DNA of 64,000 nucleotides, from positions 1-64,000 of the forward strand of contig NC_009253.1 in the NCBI RefSeq assembly GCF_000016165.1, read 5' to 3'. This document shows, piece by piece, positions 23,078 to 32,153 of the stretch. How positions within the stretch are numbered: the first letter of the stretch is position 1; the number at the start of each line of letters is the position of its first letter. The DNA is from Desulforamulus reducens MI-1. Its GTDB lineage: Bacteria; Bacillota; Desulfotomaculia; Desulfotomaculales; Desulfotomaculaceae. The notes below the pieces were generated by a model. It worked only from the letters and a program-made list of their open reading frames with translations, made no database searches and was not told the origin of the DNA. The position numbers and the translations under genes are program-made.

Positions 23078-23113
23078 TTACATTTTTCTATAACCAATGT
23101 AACTTCCCCTTGT

Positions 23114-23142
23114 TTTACAAAGAAGTAGGCTTATAGTATAAT
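23114..23142 (+). promoter_or_regulatory. serS promoter
   Basis: TTTACA at 23114-23119 and perfect TATAAT at 23137-23142, spacer 17. Confidence 0.75.
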
Positions 23143-23185
23143 ACAGAAGGAAAATTTTGCTGATATGTGGCAATATTATCATTAA

Positions 23186-24496
<1,311 letters not shown>

Positions 24497-24601
24497 AACC
24501 AGTAAAAATAAGCAGATATGGTTTGACAATAACTTTTTCCTATGATATACTCTATCTTGCTTGGGGTTACGAGCTGTTTTGGAGGATTCACCTCCGAGTT
24601 C

Positions 24602-24691
24602 GGAGGGATGTCCGAGCGGTTGAAGGAGGCGGTCTTGAAAACCGTTGAACTCTTACGGGTTCCGTGGGTTCGAATCCCACTCCCTCCGCCA
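24602..24691 (+). tRNA. tRNA-Ser (TGA anticodon)
   Basis: Class II cloverleaf with long variable arm, anticodon TGA in TCTTGAAAA, acceptor GGAGGGA/TCCCTCC, encoded CCA. Confidence 0.96.
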
Positions 24692-24707
24692 AGTAAGATA
24701 GATACAA

Positions 24708-24801
24708 GGAGAGCTGGCCGAGTTGGCTGAAGGCGCTCGCCTGCTAAGCGAGTATACGGGGTTAACCTGTATCGAGGGTTCGAATCCCTCGCTCTCCGCC
24801 A
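24708..24801 (+). tRNA. tRNA-Ser (GCT anticodon)
   Basis: Class II cloverleaf with long variable arm, anticodon GCT in CTGCTAAG, acceptor GGAGAGC/GCTCTCC, encoded CCA. Confidence 0.96.
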
Positions 24802-24805
24802 ATAT

Positions 24806-24838
24806 AAAAAAACCGTTAGTTAATACTAGCGGTTTTTT
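24806..24838. terminator. Bidirectional terminator between tRNA-Ser and the CBS gene
   Basis: AAACCG and CGGTTT flank a near-complete stem TAGT/ACTA, with A-rich and T-rich sides, so it can work in both directions. It overlaps the stop codon of the minus-strand gene. Confidence 0.85.
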
Positions 24839-25547
24839 GTTGTTTTGCGGCATCTGTTACTAATTTTAGTACTTGAAGATAATTGATGGAACCAATCATT
24901 ACACCATCTTTATTTACCACCGGCAAAGCCGAGAGTTTGTTTTTATTCATTTTCTTGATGATTGTTAAAAGTTGGTCACCCACTTGAACATACTCAGTTG
25001 GTGCATAAACCTTGTCAATCTTTAAATTTTGGGGAGTAATATTATGGTTATGACAATTGGCTGATTCACATAACTGCATAAAACCACTTAGATATGATTC
25101 CATGGTAATAAAACGTTCAGGTTTACCTTCCTTATTTACTTCGGATATAATATAATCCTTTGTTAATTGCCGATATACCTCTGAATTATACAAGGGGATA
25201 TTACCATGTTCATCGACAACCTTTTTAATTCCGTCAATACCTTGAGAAAAGTCCTTTTCTTGTATACCAACATCAACTAGTAATTGATCTTTTTTTATAT
25301 TTAGCTTTATATTTGATCGAAAAACAATAGCAATTACAATAGTGGAGAAAACTACCACTGAAAGAAATAATATAACCATAGAACTATTTACCTTCTCAGC
25401 AAAATGTAGGATATACTCCTGTTGATCGGTTATATGATAAATAGGTACATGAACAATCTGTACAAAAAAGAAGAATAAAAAGATCAGTATATTCACCAGT
25501 ACAATATATTTTAAGCCACATTCAAAACGATTATGCTCATTGTCCAT
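24816..25547 (-). CDS. Two-TM membrane protein with C-terminal CBS domain
   Basis: A 243-residue protein. Two membrane segments at the N-terminus (residues about 13-33 and 55-76) flank an extracytoplasmic loop; the cytoplasmic part ends in one CBS motif (VQVGDQLLTIIKKMNKNKLSALPVVNKDGVMIGSINYLQVL, residues about 185-225, named here by its key LSALPVVNKDG core). CBS domains bind adenine nucleotides and regulate attached modules; the central region (residues 80-180) I do not recognise. It is convergent with the tRNA-Ser pair and has no operon partners. Confidence 0.75.
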   Translation of the reverse strand: MDNEHNRFECGLKYIVLVNILIFLFFFFVQIVHVPIYHITDQQEYILHFAEKVNSSMVILFLSVVVFSTIVIAIVFRSNIKLNIKKDQLLVDVGIQEKDFSQGIDGIKKVVDEHGNIPLYNSEVYRQLTKDYIISEVNKEGKPERFITMESYLSGFMQLCESANCHNHNITPQNLKIDKVYAPTEYVQVGDQLLTIIKKMNKNKLSALPVVNKDGVMIGSINYLQVLKLVTDAAKQQKTASIN

Positions 25548-25697
25548 AATAAATTCCCCTTATACAAATAAATTTTTCATAAACCAATTAATTACAGTTG
25601 CTTTTAGCCTACTACTTGGTATATAATAATTTTTGCGACAAGGACAACTTTTTAAGTAAGATTTGTCGCTACAATATATGTTAGATGAATCATCTAT

Positions 25698-25774
25698 GTG
25701 CCCGTGGCTCAATTGGATAGAGCACCTGACTACGGATCAGGAGGTTAGGGGTTCGAGTCCCTTCGGGCACGCCA
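25698..25774 (+). tRNA. tRNA-Arg (ACG anticodon), copy 1
   Basis: Cloverleaf with anticodon ACG in CTACGGAT, acceptor GTGCCCG/CGGGCAC, encoded CCA. A34 is the substrate of TadA, encoded 290 bases downstream. Confidence 0.96.
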
Positions 25775-25831
25775 TCATTATGCTTGACATAATGAATAAG
25801 ATATGCTAATATCTATATTGTTTTTAAATAT

Positions 25832-25908
25832 GTGCCTGTGGCTCAATTGGATAGAGCACCTGACTACGGATCAGGAGGTTAGGGGTTCGAGTCCCTTCAG
25901 GCACGCCA
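25832..25908 (+). tRNA. tRNA-Arg (ACG anticodon), copy 2
   Basis: Nearly identical to copy 1; it differs by a compensated pair in the acceptor stem (GTGCCTG/CAGGCAC), so both copies should be functional. Confidence 0.96.
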
Positions 25909-25959
25909 ATTGGTTGTTAGTTCTAAATTAAAATTTTGGGGCTGACAACCTTCTTATAT

Positions 25960-26036
25960 GCGCCCGTAGCTCAGGTGGATAGAGCAACGGTTTCCTAAAC
26001 CGTGTGCCGGTGGTTCGAGTCCTCCCGGGCGCACCA
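25960..26036 (+). tRNA. tRNA-Arg (CCT anticodon)
   Basis: Cloverleaf with anticodon CCT in TTCCTAA, acceptor GCGCCCG/CGGGCGC and encoded CCA. Confidence 0.95.
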
Positions 26037-26060
26037 TTTTTTTATTAAGGGGTTTTTTCT

Positions 26061-26516
26061 TTGTCTCATGCTTTGTTCATGCGTGAAGCATTGATCGAAG
26101 CCCAAAAGGCTGCGGTAAAGGGTGAAGTGCCCATTGGGGCTGTTGTTGTGTGGAAGGATGAAGTGATAGGCCGGGGATATGATCTTCGGGAAAGCCTATG
26201 TGATGCTTCTGCACACGCTGAGATATTAGCTATGAGGAAAGCAGCTAAACATCTAGGTGATTGGCGTCTAAATGATGCAACTCTCTACGTAACAGTGGAA
26301 CCCTGTGCCATGTGTGCTGGGGCCATCGTACAATTTAGAATAAATCGCCTGGTATATGGTGCTCCCAATGCTAAATCTGGCTCAGTGGATACGATTTTAA
26401 ATATTGTTCAAGAAGCTAGGTTTAATCACAGGGTAGAAGTTATTGCCGGTATTTTGGAAGATCAATGCAAGGAAATAATACAAAATTTTTTTCGTGAATT
26501 AAGAAAGAATAAATAA
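26061..26516 (+). CDS. tadA: tRNA-specific adenosine deaminase TadA
   Basis: TadA deaminates adenosine 34 to inosine in tRNA-Arg(ACG), allowing it to read CGU, CGC and CGA. The 151-residue protein has the zinc/catalytic HAE motif (SAHAEILAMRKA) and the PCAMCAGA motif of the cytidine-deaminase fold. The start is taken as TTG 26061 behind AAGGGG; ATG 26079 is an alternative that would shorten the N-terminus by six residues. It follows two tRNA-Arg(ACG) genes, its substrates, closely enough to be cotranscribed. In Bacillus the gene lies next to the SRP RNA; here 23 kb of accessory DNA intervenes. Confidence 0.95.
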   Translation: MSHALFMREALIEAQKAAVKGEVPIGAVVVWKDEVIGRGYDLRESLCDASAHAEILAMRKAAKHLGDWRLNDATLYVTVEPCAMCAGAIVQFRINRLVYGAPNAKSGSVDTILNIVQEARFNHRVEVIAGILEDQCKEIIQNFFRELRKNK

Positions 26517-26519
26517 ATT

Positions 26520-26611
26520 GGAGAGTTGGCCGAGTTGGTCGAAGGCGCTCGACTCGAAATCGAGTAGACGTTAACAGCGTCTCGTGGGTTCGAATCCCAC
26601 ATTCTCCGCCA
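26520..26611 (+). tRNA. tRNA-Ser (CGA anticodon), integration site of the island
   Basis: Complete class II tRNA with anticodon CGA in CTCGAAAT. The acceptor GGAGAGT/ATTCTCC has one G-T wobble. The 18-base segment 26552-26569 covering the anticodon arm is repeated exactly at 37780-37797, where it is followed by a different tRNA-Ser 3' half. So the 3' half of this gene probably came with the island. Confidence 0.95.
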
Positions 26612-26619
26612 CTTGAGGG

Positions 26620-26652
26620 CCGCTTTACTTAACTAAAGTAAGGCGGTTTTTT
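26620..26652 (+). terminator. Terminator after tRNA-Ser(CGA)
   Basis: CCGCTTTACTT pairs with AAGTAAGGCGG across a 5-base loop, then six T. It stops transcription from tadA/tRNA into the island. Confidence 0.88.
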
Positions 26653-26657
26653 CATGC

Positions 26658-26723
26658 CATTTCACATAAAATTTCTCAAATCATAAATTCATTTCACATA
26701 AATCGAGTGTCATTTCACAAAAA
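26658..26723. repeat. Integrase arm-type repeats, left end
   Basis: Three direct repeats: CATTTCACATAAA at 26658-26670 and 26690-26702, and CATTTCACAAAAA at 26711-26723. Similar TTTCACAAAAA words occur near the right end (37657-37678). Their position between att core and int fits arm-binding sites of a tyrosine integrase. Confidence 0.65.
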
Positions 26724-26733
26724 GTTGTGCGCC

Positions 26734-27900
26734 TTAGCTTCCCCAGATGGCTTGATCGATTTTAATTGCAATTTCTTCCTGCACTGACCGTTCGGTGTGA
26801 CCATAAAGATCATTAGTGATTTGAATAGTGCTGTGCCCTAACCTGTCACTGGCCCCTTTCATGGGGACGTTTTGTGCGATCATTAAGGCAGCGTTCGAGT
26901 GGCGTAGATCGTGGAATCTTATATTAGGCAGCCCATATTTTTGCAGCCGTAAGCTGAAGGACCTGGATAAATGTGACGGGTTAAAGGGTTTCCCATCAGG
27001 CCAGGTGCAAACAAAGTCTGACTTATGATATAGTTGGCCATGCTGGAGTTTCATTTCTTTTTGCTTTAGCTTTAGCTTATGTTCCTTTAATGCTTTGATT
27101 AATCTGTCTGTTACCACGATAACCCTGTTAGAAGAATCAGTTTTAGTTTTTTCTCTCAACACAGGATTACCATTATCCATTATTAAATTGTGACGAATAT
27201 GAATTAATTTGTTTTCCATGTCTACATCGGACCATTGCAGTCCTAAGACTTCCCCACGACGGGCCCCCAGGACCACGGATAAATACACCGGCATGTACAA
27301 GGCATCTTCCCGGAGTTTATCCAACATTTCCCTAATCTGCTTGGTTGACAGAAAACCTGCTTCAAATTTGTTTTTGGTTGGAGGGGTAACCAGTTTAGCT
27401 GGATTTTTTGGTATTGTTTCTTCCCTGTAAGCATCTTCTAAAGCCTTAGACAGCACTCTGTGGACATAACGAATAGAGGTGCCGGACAGAGGCTTGAAGG
27501 ATCTCTTTTCCCCATCAATTTTAATTTCCCTGGCCTTTTGCAGCTTGGAATATAACCCTCTGATATGGGCAGCCCTTAAATCCGAAAGTTTGATTCCGCC
27601 GATGTAGGGATTTATATGGCACCGGATGTTAACTTCGTACCCACAATAGGATGTCGGTGAGATAGTTTCCTTTTTCTCCTCTAGCCAGTTATTAAGGTAT
27701 TCAAATAAAAACATTTTATTAGGCTCTATGTGTGTTCCTTGACTGATGTTTACTGTAAGTTGAGCAGCAAAGAGTTTTGCATCTCTCTCTTTTTTGAAGC
27801 CTCCCTTATATTTTTGTATCCTTTTCCCGTTTCCATCAAATCCAGCATCATAGCGTACTTCATAATATCCTTTCTTTTCGTTAAACTTAATTGTGGCCAT
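26734..27900 (-). CDS. int: Tyrosine integrase of the island
   Basis: A 388-residue phage/ICE-type site-specific recombinase. The order is an N-terminal arm-binding domain (GYYEVRYDAGFDGNGKR), a SAM-like core-binding domain (about residues 65-165) and the catalytic domain with GARRGEVLGLQW, HDLRHSNA, LGHS and the nucleophile Tyr in DLYGHTE. All catalytic residues of the R..H-R..H..Y set are visible. The start is preceded by AAAGGAGG. The gene faces the att site in tRNA-Ser(CGA) and is presumably the enzyme that made the junctions. Confidence 0.95.
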   Translation of the reverse strand: MATIKFNEKKGYYEVRYDAGFDGNGKRIQKYKGGFKKERDAKLFAAQLTVNISQGTHIEPNKMFLFEYLNNWLEEKKETISPTSYCGYEVNIRCHINPYIGGIKLSDLRAAHIRGLYSKLQKAREIKIDGEKRSFKPLSGTSIRYVHRVLSKALEDAYREETIPKNPAKLVTPPTKNKFEAGFLSTKQIREMLDKLREDALYMPVYLSVVLGARRGEVLGLQWSDVDMENKLIHIRHNLIMDNGNPVLREKTKTDSSNRVIVVTDRLIKALKEHKLKLKQKEMKLQHGQLYHKSDFVCTWPDGKPFNPSHLSRSFSLRLQKYGLPNIRFHDLRHSNAALMIAQNVPMKGASDRLGHSTIQITNDLYGHTERSVQEEIAIKIDQAIWGS

Positions 27901-27992
27901 GCTTTACCTCCTTTCATTAGTTAATAGAAATAAACCTTGGCAAAAACATATGTTCTGCCAAAGGGGTAAAAAAATATGCTTTCAGGTTCAAT

Positions 27993-28400
27993 CTAATAAT
28001 ATTGCAACATTTCAACGGGTATATAATTTCTCCTAAATACATTTTCCAATGTTTCACCAGGATAAATTTCTGTTTTTGATAAAAGTAATTTAACGGCAAA
28101 CTTATTGGCCTGACGCTCATATTTTCCGGGATTAAATAAGGAGTGCTCGTCCAACCAGAAACGACTTAAGCCCGGATGAAGCCTATCGTGTGCAAGTTCA
28201 TGGGCGCAAATAAACCTTTGCCACTCGTCTGATAGAGCACAATGAATTACAATATATCTTCTGCGCAGCTTATTGTAGTATAGCCCCCTGGTTCCCACAC
28301 CCAAATCCTCAAACCAAGCCTCAATGTTAAGGCCATTTGCTATTGTGAATGGATCATTTGTCTTAAATTTCCGAATCAGTTTATTAATGGCTTGGTCCAC
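27993..28400 (-). CDS. ImmA/IrrE-family metallopeptidase
   Basis: A 135-residue protein with the zinc protease motif HELAHDRLH (residues about 66-74). ImmA-type proteases cleave the partner XRE repressor and so derepress mobile elements after DNA damage. Its start overlaps the end of the repressor gene by 17 bases, the usual immR-immA arrangement. The gene lies between repressor and integrase as in ICEBs1, although the order of operon genes here is repressor, protease, then integrase on the same strand. Confidence 0.85.
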   Translation of the reverse strand: MDQAINKLIRKFKTNDPFTIANGLNIEAWFEDLGVGTRGLYYNKLRRRYIVIHCALSDEWQRFICAHELAHDRLHPGLSRFWLDEHSLFNPGKYERQANKFAVKLLLSKTEIYPGETLENVFRRNYIPVEMLQYY

Positions 28401-28809
28401 TCAAATCATCCCCGGCATTGTTTTTCTTTTTCTTACGTCCGTAGGTTTTTTTATTTTTTTCCTTAGCGTCCCAGAACATGGCCTCCATAACACGTTTGAT
28501 TTTTTCTTTGTCTTCCTTGCGGATCGGAACACCGTCAAACATTAGCGGGGCATCATCTTCCAGCATCTGTTTAAAATCACGCTTATATTTAGATGTGGCC
28601 CAGGTGGGGATTGCAGCTTCTGCATGATCGTTATTAACCGGTTGCTCGTCGTGGCCTAATAAATAATCTATTGTTACATTAAAAATTGCAGCAAGCTTAG
28701 CTGCCATCTCCGCACTTAATCTTTTCTTGCCTCGTTCAATTTCATAGAAATAGGTGGGTGTAATATTTAGTTCTTTGGCTATCTTTGTACCTGATATATT
28801 TCTGCTCAT
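28384..28809 (-). CDS. XRE-family repressor (ImmR-like)
   Basis: A 141-residue protein with an N-terminal HTH (GTKIAKELNITPTYFYEIERGKKRLS, residues 6-31, core ITPTYFYEIERG) and a charged C-terminal part rich in Lys. By analogy with ImmR it would repress excision genes of the island and be cleaved by the adjacent protease. Nothing like a ribosome binding site precedes its ATG: the terminal inverted repeat of a transposon begins nine bases upstream, so the native promoter and leader are probably displaced. Confidence 0.82.
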   Translation of the reverse strand: MSRNISGTKIAKELNITPTYFYEIERGKKRLSAEMAAKLAAIFNVTIDYLLGHDEQPVNNDHAEAAIPTWATSKYKRDFKQMLEDDAPLMFDGVPIRKEDKEKIKRVMEAMFWDAKEKNKKTYGRKKKKNNAGDDLSGPSH

Positions 28810-28942
28810 TCTAAGTTTGTAAACTTGCAGTTTATCTTGAAGAAAACGACTCAGTTTTTTGCAAAATCCTACAGATATTACCTTCTGTCACCCCTCAAAC
28901 AAAGTGCTAAACTTTTAGCAGATTGTTTTGGAGGGGTTTTTG

Positions 28943-29466
28943 ATGCTCTTAATAATTGACTTCAAATTAAACGCAGAAGAATATGCCAACCGAGGTACAC
29001 AAAACGATTTTCCACAGATTGACCGGTGTCCACATTGTAAAGGGCTAGTAACCCTGCAACGTCACGGCTTTTATTGGCGAAACGCCATTGAAGGAGAAAG
29101 TTTGTATCATATACCAATCTGTAGATTAAAATGCCCTTCGTGCAAGAAAACTGTTTCTCTGCTGCCAGACTTTTTGATTCCTTACTATCAGTACACCTTA
29201 GACACAGTCTTGGGTAAAGTAGAGGACAACTTAATTCATCAGGTAATCACCGGATGCCGCCAGTTAGTATCGTTTTATCAAAGCGATTTATGAATCAACT
29301 AAATCAGATTGAGATGTTTTTTCGAGATGAAGACTTCCGTGGGGTATTACCAGGGAATATAAAAGAAAGGGCCATAAAGTTGCTTGAAATGATCCTAGCT
29401 TTGGGGAAAGCACCCTTCCTAAGAAGGTCAACGGGACATTTCTTACGCAATTTTATGGCACAGTAA
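28943..29466 (+). pseudogene. Zinc-ribbon transposon protein (DUF6431-like), frameshifted
   Basis: The first part (ATG 28943, GGAGGGG at 28930-28936) has two CxxC pairs, CPHCKG and CPSCKK, a zinc-ribbon of the type seen in the first gene of this transposon family. Reading stops at 29293, but the next frame continues with sequence of the same protein (SKRFMNQLNQIEMFF through FLRRSTGHFLRNFMA) to 29466. So one frameshift near 29281-29290 splits the gene. A programmed shift cannot be excluded but no classic slippery run is present. Confidence 0.75.
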
Positions 29467-29602
29467 TTTTACCACACCTCCACTCTCCTGAAAACAGGTG
29501 GATTCATCCACACACCTTTTGCGTGGCAAGGGTGCTTTTTGTCGTTTAAAATCAAAATGTTGGGTTAACCGGTTAACCTCTATTAAATCGGAGGTGATTT
29601 CT

Positions 29603-30846
29603 GTGGATGAAAAGGTGCGTGAAAGCGTGGCCCTTTTCCGTTATGGCATCATTGCGCCCATTTTGAATGATCAAGTTACTTCCCAAAAGGATTATCTAGC
29701 CGAGATAGCTAGTAAAAAACATCAAGTTCCTCATTATGGTCTCAAAGAGTATACTCCCAAGGCCATTGCCACCTGGCTATTGGCTTAGCGCAGAGAAGGC
29801 TTCGAAGGGTTAAAACCTAAGAAAAGATCTGATTGTGGTCAATCCCGTAAATTAAGTGACGAGAAGGAGCAGCACCTGATTGCTCTTCGGAAGGAAAAAC
29901 GTGATTTACCACTTTCTGTTTTTTACAATCAGTTAATTACCCAGGGGGAAATCTTACCCAACGAGGTTTCCTATTACACGCTCTACCGGATCTTTAAAAC
30001 ACAGGGTCTTACAGGGAAAGAGCTTTTGAAAAATACCAATAGAAAGCACTTTTCCTATGATACCGTAAATATGTTGTGGCAAGGGGATATGTCTATAGGT
30101 CCTTATCTTGTGATTGATGGTAAGAAAACAAAAACCTTTCTTTTTGCCTTTATTGATGATTGTTCAAGGGTGGTTCCCTATGCCGCCTTCACACTTACGG
30201 AGAAATTTGAGGCTTTAAGAAATATCTTTAAAGAAGCCTTGATCCGCCGGGGAATTCCTAAAATTGTTTATGTGGATAACGGTAAGATCTACCGTTCAGA
30301 TGCTTTCCACATTGCTTGTGCCAGTCTAGGAATTACTTTAACCCACACAAAGCCTTATGACGCTGCTAGTAAAGGGAAAATAGAAAGGTTCTTTGGGACC
30401 GTTAAAACCCGGTTTTTCCCCTTAATTAAGCATCAACCCCCATCCTCCCTGGAGAAACTTAACCAACGTTTTTGGCAATGGCTCGAGGAGGACTATCATC
30501 GAAAGGTTCATGCTTCTTTAGGTATGACGCCCTTAGATTTGTTTCTTTCTCAGGCCAGCAAGGTTCGGATGGTAGAAGACCCTGCTTCATTAGATCCAAT
30601 CTTCTTAAGAAGAGAACAAAGAAAAGTAAAGCATGATGGTACTATTTCTTTAATGGGTCGCTTTTTGAAGTACCTGGCCAGTTTGTGGGCCAAAGAATCG
30701 AAGTTCGTTATGATGAGGAAGCGGTCTATGTTTATGAAGATGGCTTAGTTGTGGCAAAAGCTATCCCTGTTAATTTTAGCGATAATGCTCGAGTAAAAAG
30801 GGAGCAACCTCTTTCCTTCCGTGAGATGCTCTCCGAGGAGGTTTAG
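29603..30846 (+). pseudogene. DDE (rve-type) transposase with amber codon and frameshift
   Basis: Starts at GTG 29603 behind GGAGGTGA. An in-frame TAG at 29786-29788 interrupts the N-terminal HTH region, after which the same frame runs on. The core shows the DDE triad in LWQGDMS, VYVDNG and KGKIERFFG. A second lesion, one T missing in the T-run at about 30663-30667, shifts the frame; the other frame then reads EVPGQFVGQRIEVRYDEE and on to a stop at 30846, as expected for the C-terminal beta-barrel. Two independent lesions mean no full-length transposase. Confidence 0.85.
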
Positions 30847-30848
30847 TT

Positions 30849-31649
30849 ATGTACAAGGCTTTTTATTCTCTTTCTGCCACTCCATTCACTAAAGATCTAA
30901 AAACCTCTAATTCTTTTGCATCCACTTCCTTCACAGAAGTATCCGCCCGGCTTGATTACTTAAAGAAGGCAAGGGGTATGGGATTACTGGTTGGAGAGCC
31001 TGGTGCTGGCAAAACATTTTCATTAAGGAACTTTGCTGAATCATTGAATCCATCTTTATACAAGGTAATCTATTTTCCGTTATCAACAGGGACAGTGATG
31101 GATTTCTTTCGTGGCCTTGCCATTGGTTTAGGCGAGGAACCCAAATTTCGTAAGGTAGATTTATTTCATCAAATCCAAAGGGCTGTCTTGGTATATTTCC
31201 GAGAACGAAAAATTACGCCAGTATTCATCTTGGATGAGATGCAGATGGCAAGGAATCTTTTCCTACATGATTTAAGCATTCTCTTTAATTTTGGTATGGA
31301 TTCAGAAAGTCCATTTATTTTAATACTTGCGGGTCTGCCAAACCTGCAGAGCAAATTAACACTAAATCATAACCGTCCCATCTCTCAACGACTGATCATG
31401 CGTTACAAAATGGAGCCTTTAAACAAAGAAGAAGTGGCAAACTATATACAGCATCACATGGAATTAGCCGGGGCAAGGCATCAAATATTTAGTGAGCCTG
31501 CTGTTTCGGCCATTACCTCTCATTCCCGAGGATGGCCACACCTGATAAATAACCTAGCTACCAACTGTTTATTATCCGGGTATCAGATGAAAAAGGAACT
31601 GATTGATGAGGAAGTTGTCCGAGTGGCAGTCCAAGAAATGTCTATGTAA
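30849..31649 (+). CDS. AAA ATPase of the transposon (TniB/ExeA-like)
   Basis: A 266-residue ATPase with Walker A GEPGAGKTFS (near residue 55) and Walker B PVFILDEMQMA (near residue 130), sensor-type ILAGLPNLQ and a C-terminal winged region. In Mu/Tn7-like elements such ATPases select target DNA and activate the transposase. It starts two bases after the transposase stop (TAG TT ATG). It is complete, unlike its two partners, so by itself it cannot move the element. Confidence 0.85.
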   Translation: MYKAFYSLSATPFTKDLKTSNSFASTSFTEVSARLDYLKKARGMGLLVGEPGAGKTFSLRNFAESLNPSLYKVIYFPLSTGTVMDFFRGLAIGLGEEPKFRKVDLFHQIQRAVLVYFRERKITPVFILDEMQMARNLFLHDLSILFNFGMDSESPFILILAGLPNLQSKLTLNHNRPISQRLIMRYKMEPLNKEEVANYIQHHMELAGARHQIFSEPAVSAITSHSRGWPHLINNLATNCLLSGYQMKKELIDEEVVRVAVQEMSM

Positions 31650-31841
31650 ATTCTTAAGTTCGGTTACACCGAAGTAGCCGAACTATTTTTTATACTAATA
31701 TTTTTTTGGACCAAAAGAATGTGATATTGTGCAAAATTTGATTTCTTGGGCTAAGATATTTTGCAAAATCACCTGTTCAATGGCCAAAATTACACTAATT
31801 TATTTTGCAAAAGCTATGCTACTTTAATTTGCAAGTTCACA

Positions 31842-32153
31842 TCGAAGGACTTCTTGCTATTAAGTTGAATTATTTCACAAGTTCTTTTGAGGTAGTTGTG
31901 GATCTTACAAGATAACTCCGTAAAAAATACATATCGCTAACGGTAAGGCCAAAAACTGCTACACCAGAATGGTATTTGAAATAAGATTCTATCAATAAAC
32001 AACCTCAGCTATTACATAAAACTTTAAGGAAGGGGATTATTTTTAGGTCTAGAATGTTTTCTTAAATTTAATCAAAATGTACATTACATTTTTAGGAAAG
32101 ATAATTCAAATGGCCTAGGTACTAGACTTGCCAAGCTTTAAGGGGGAACAAAA
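31842..32153. other. Intergenic stretch before mcrB
   Basis: About 310 bases between the transposon end and mcrB. I see no open frame with a ribosome binding site and no clear promoter. Confidence 0.5.

Larger units (their letters stand above)
28818..31841. mobile_element. Decayed Mu/Tn7-like transposon (zinc-ribbon, DDE transposase, AAA ATPase)
   Basis: The ends are inverted: TGTAAACTTGCA at 28818 and, on the opposite strand, TGTGAACTTGCA ending at 31841 (11 of 12 match, 5'-TGT...ACA-3'). TTTTGCAAAA words recur inside both ends (28855-28869; 31722-31739, 31755-31771, 31797-31812), like multiple transposase sites. Inside are three genes; the first two are broken, the ATPase is intact. I found no target-site duplication, so either it is eroded or an end is misplaced. 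Confidence 0.75.

Noticed and set aside
26061-26611. tRNA-Ser(CGA) considered broken by the island
   Set aside because: A complete cloverleaf is restored by the 3' half that the island supplied, including the CCA end.
30026-30748. 240-codon ORF as a complete transposase
   Set aside because: It lacks the N-terminal part, which continues in the same frame upstream of an amber codon, and its last residues are out of frame with the expected C-terminus.
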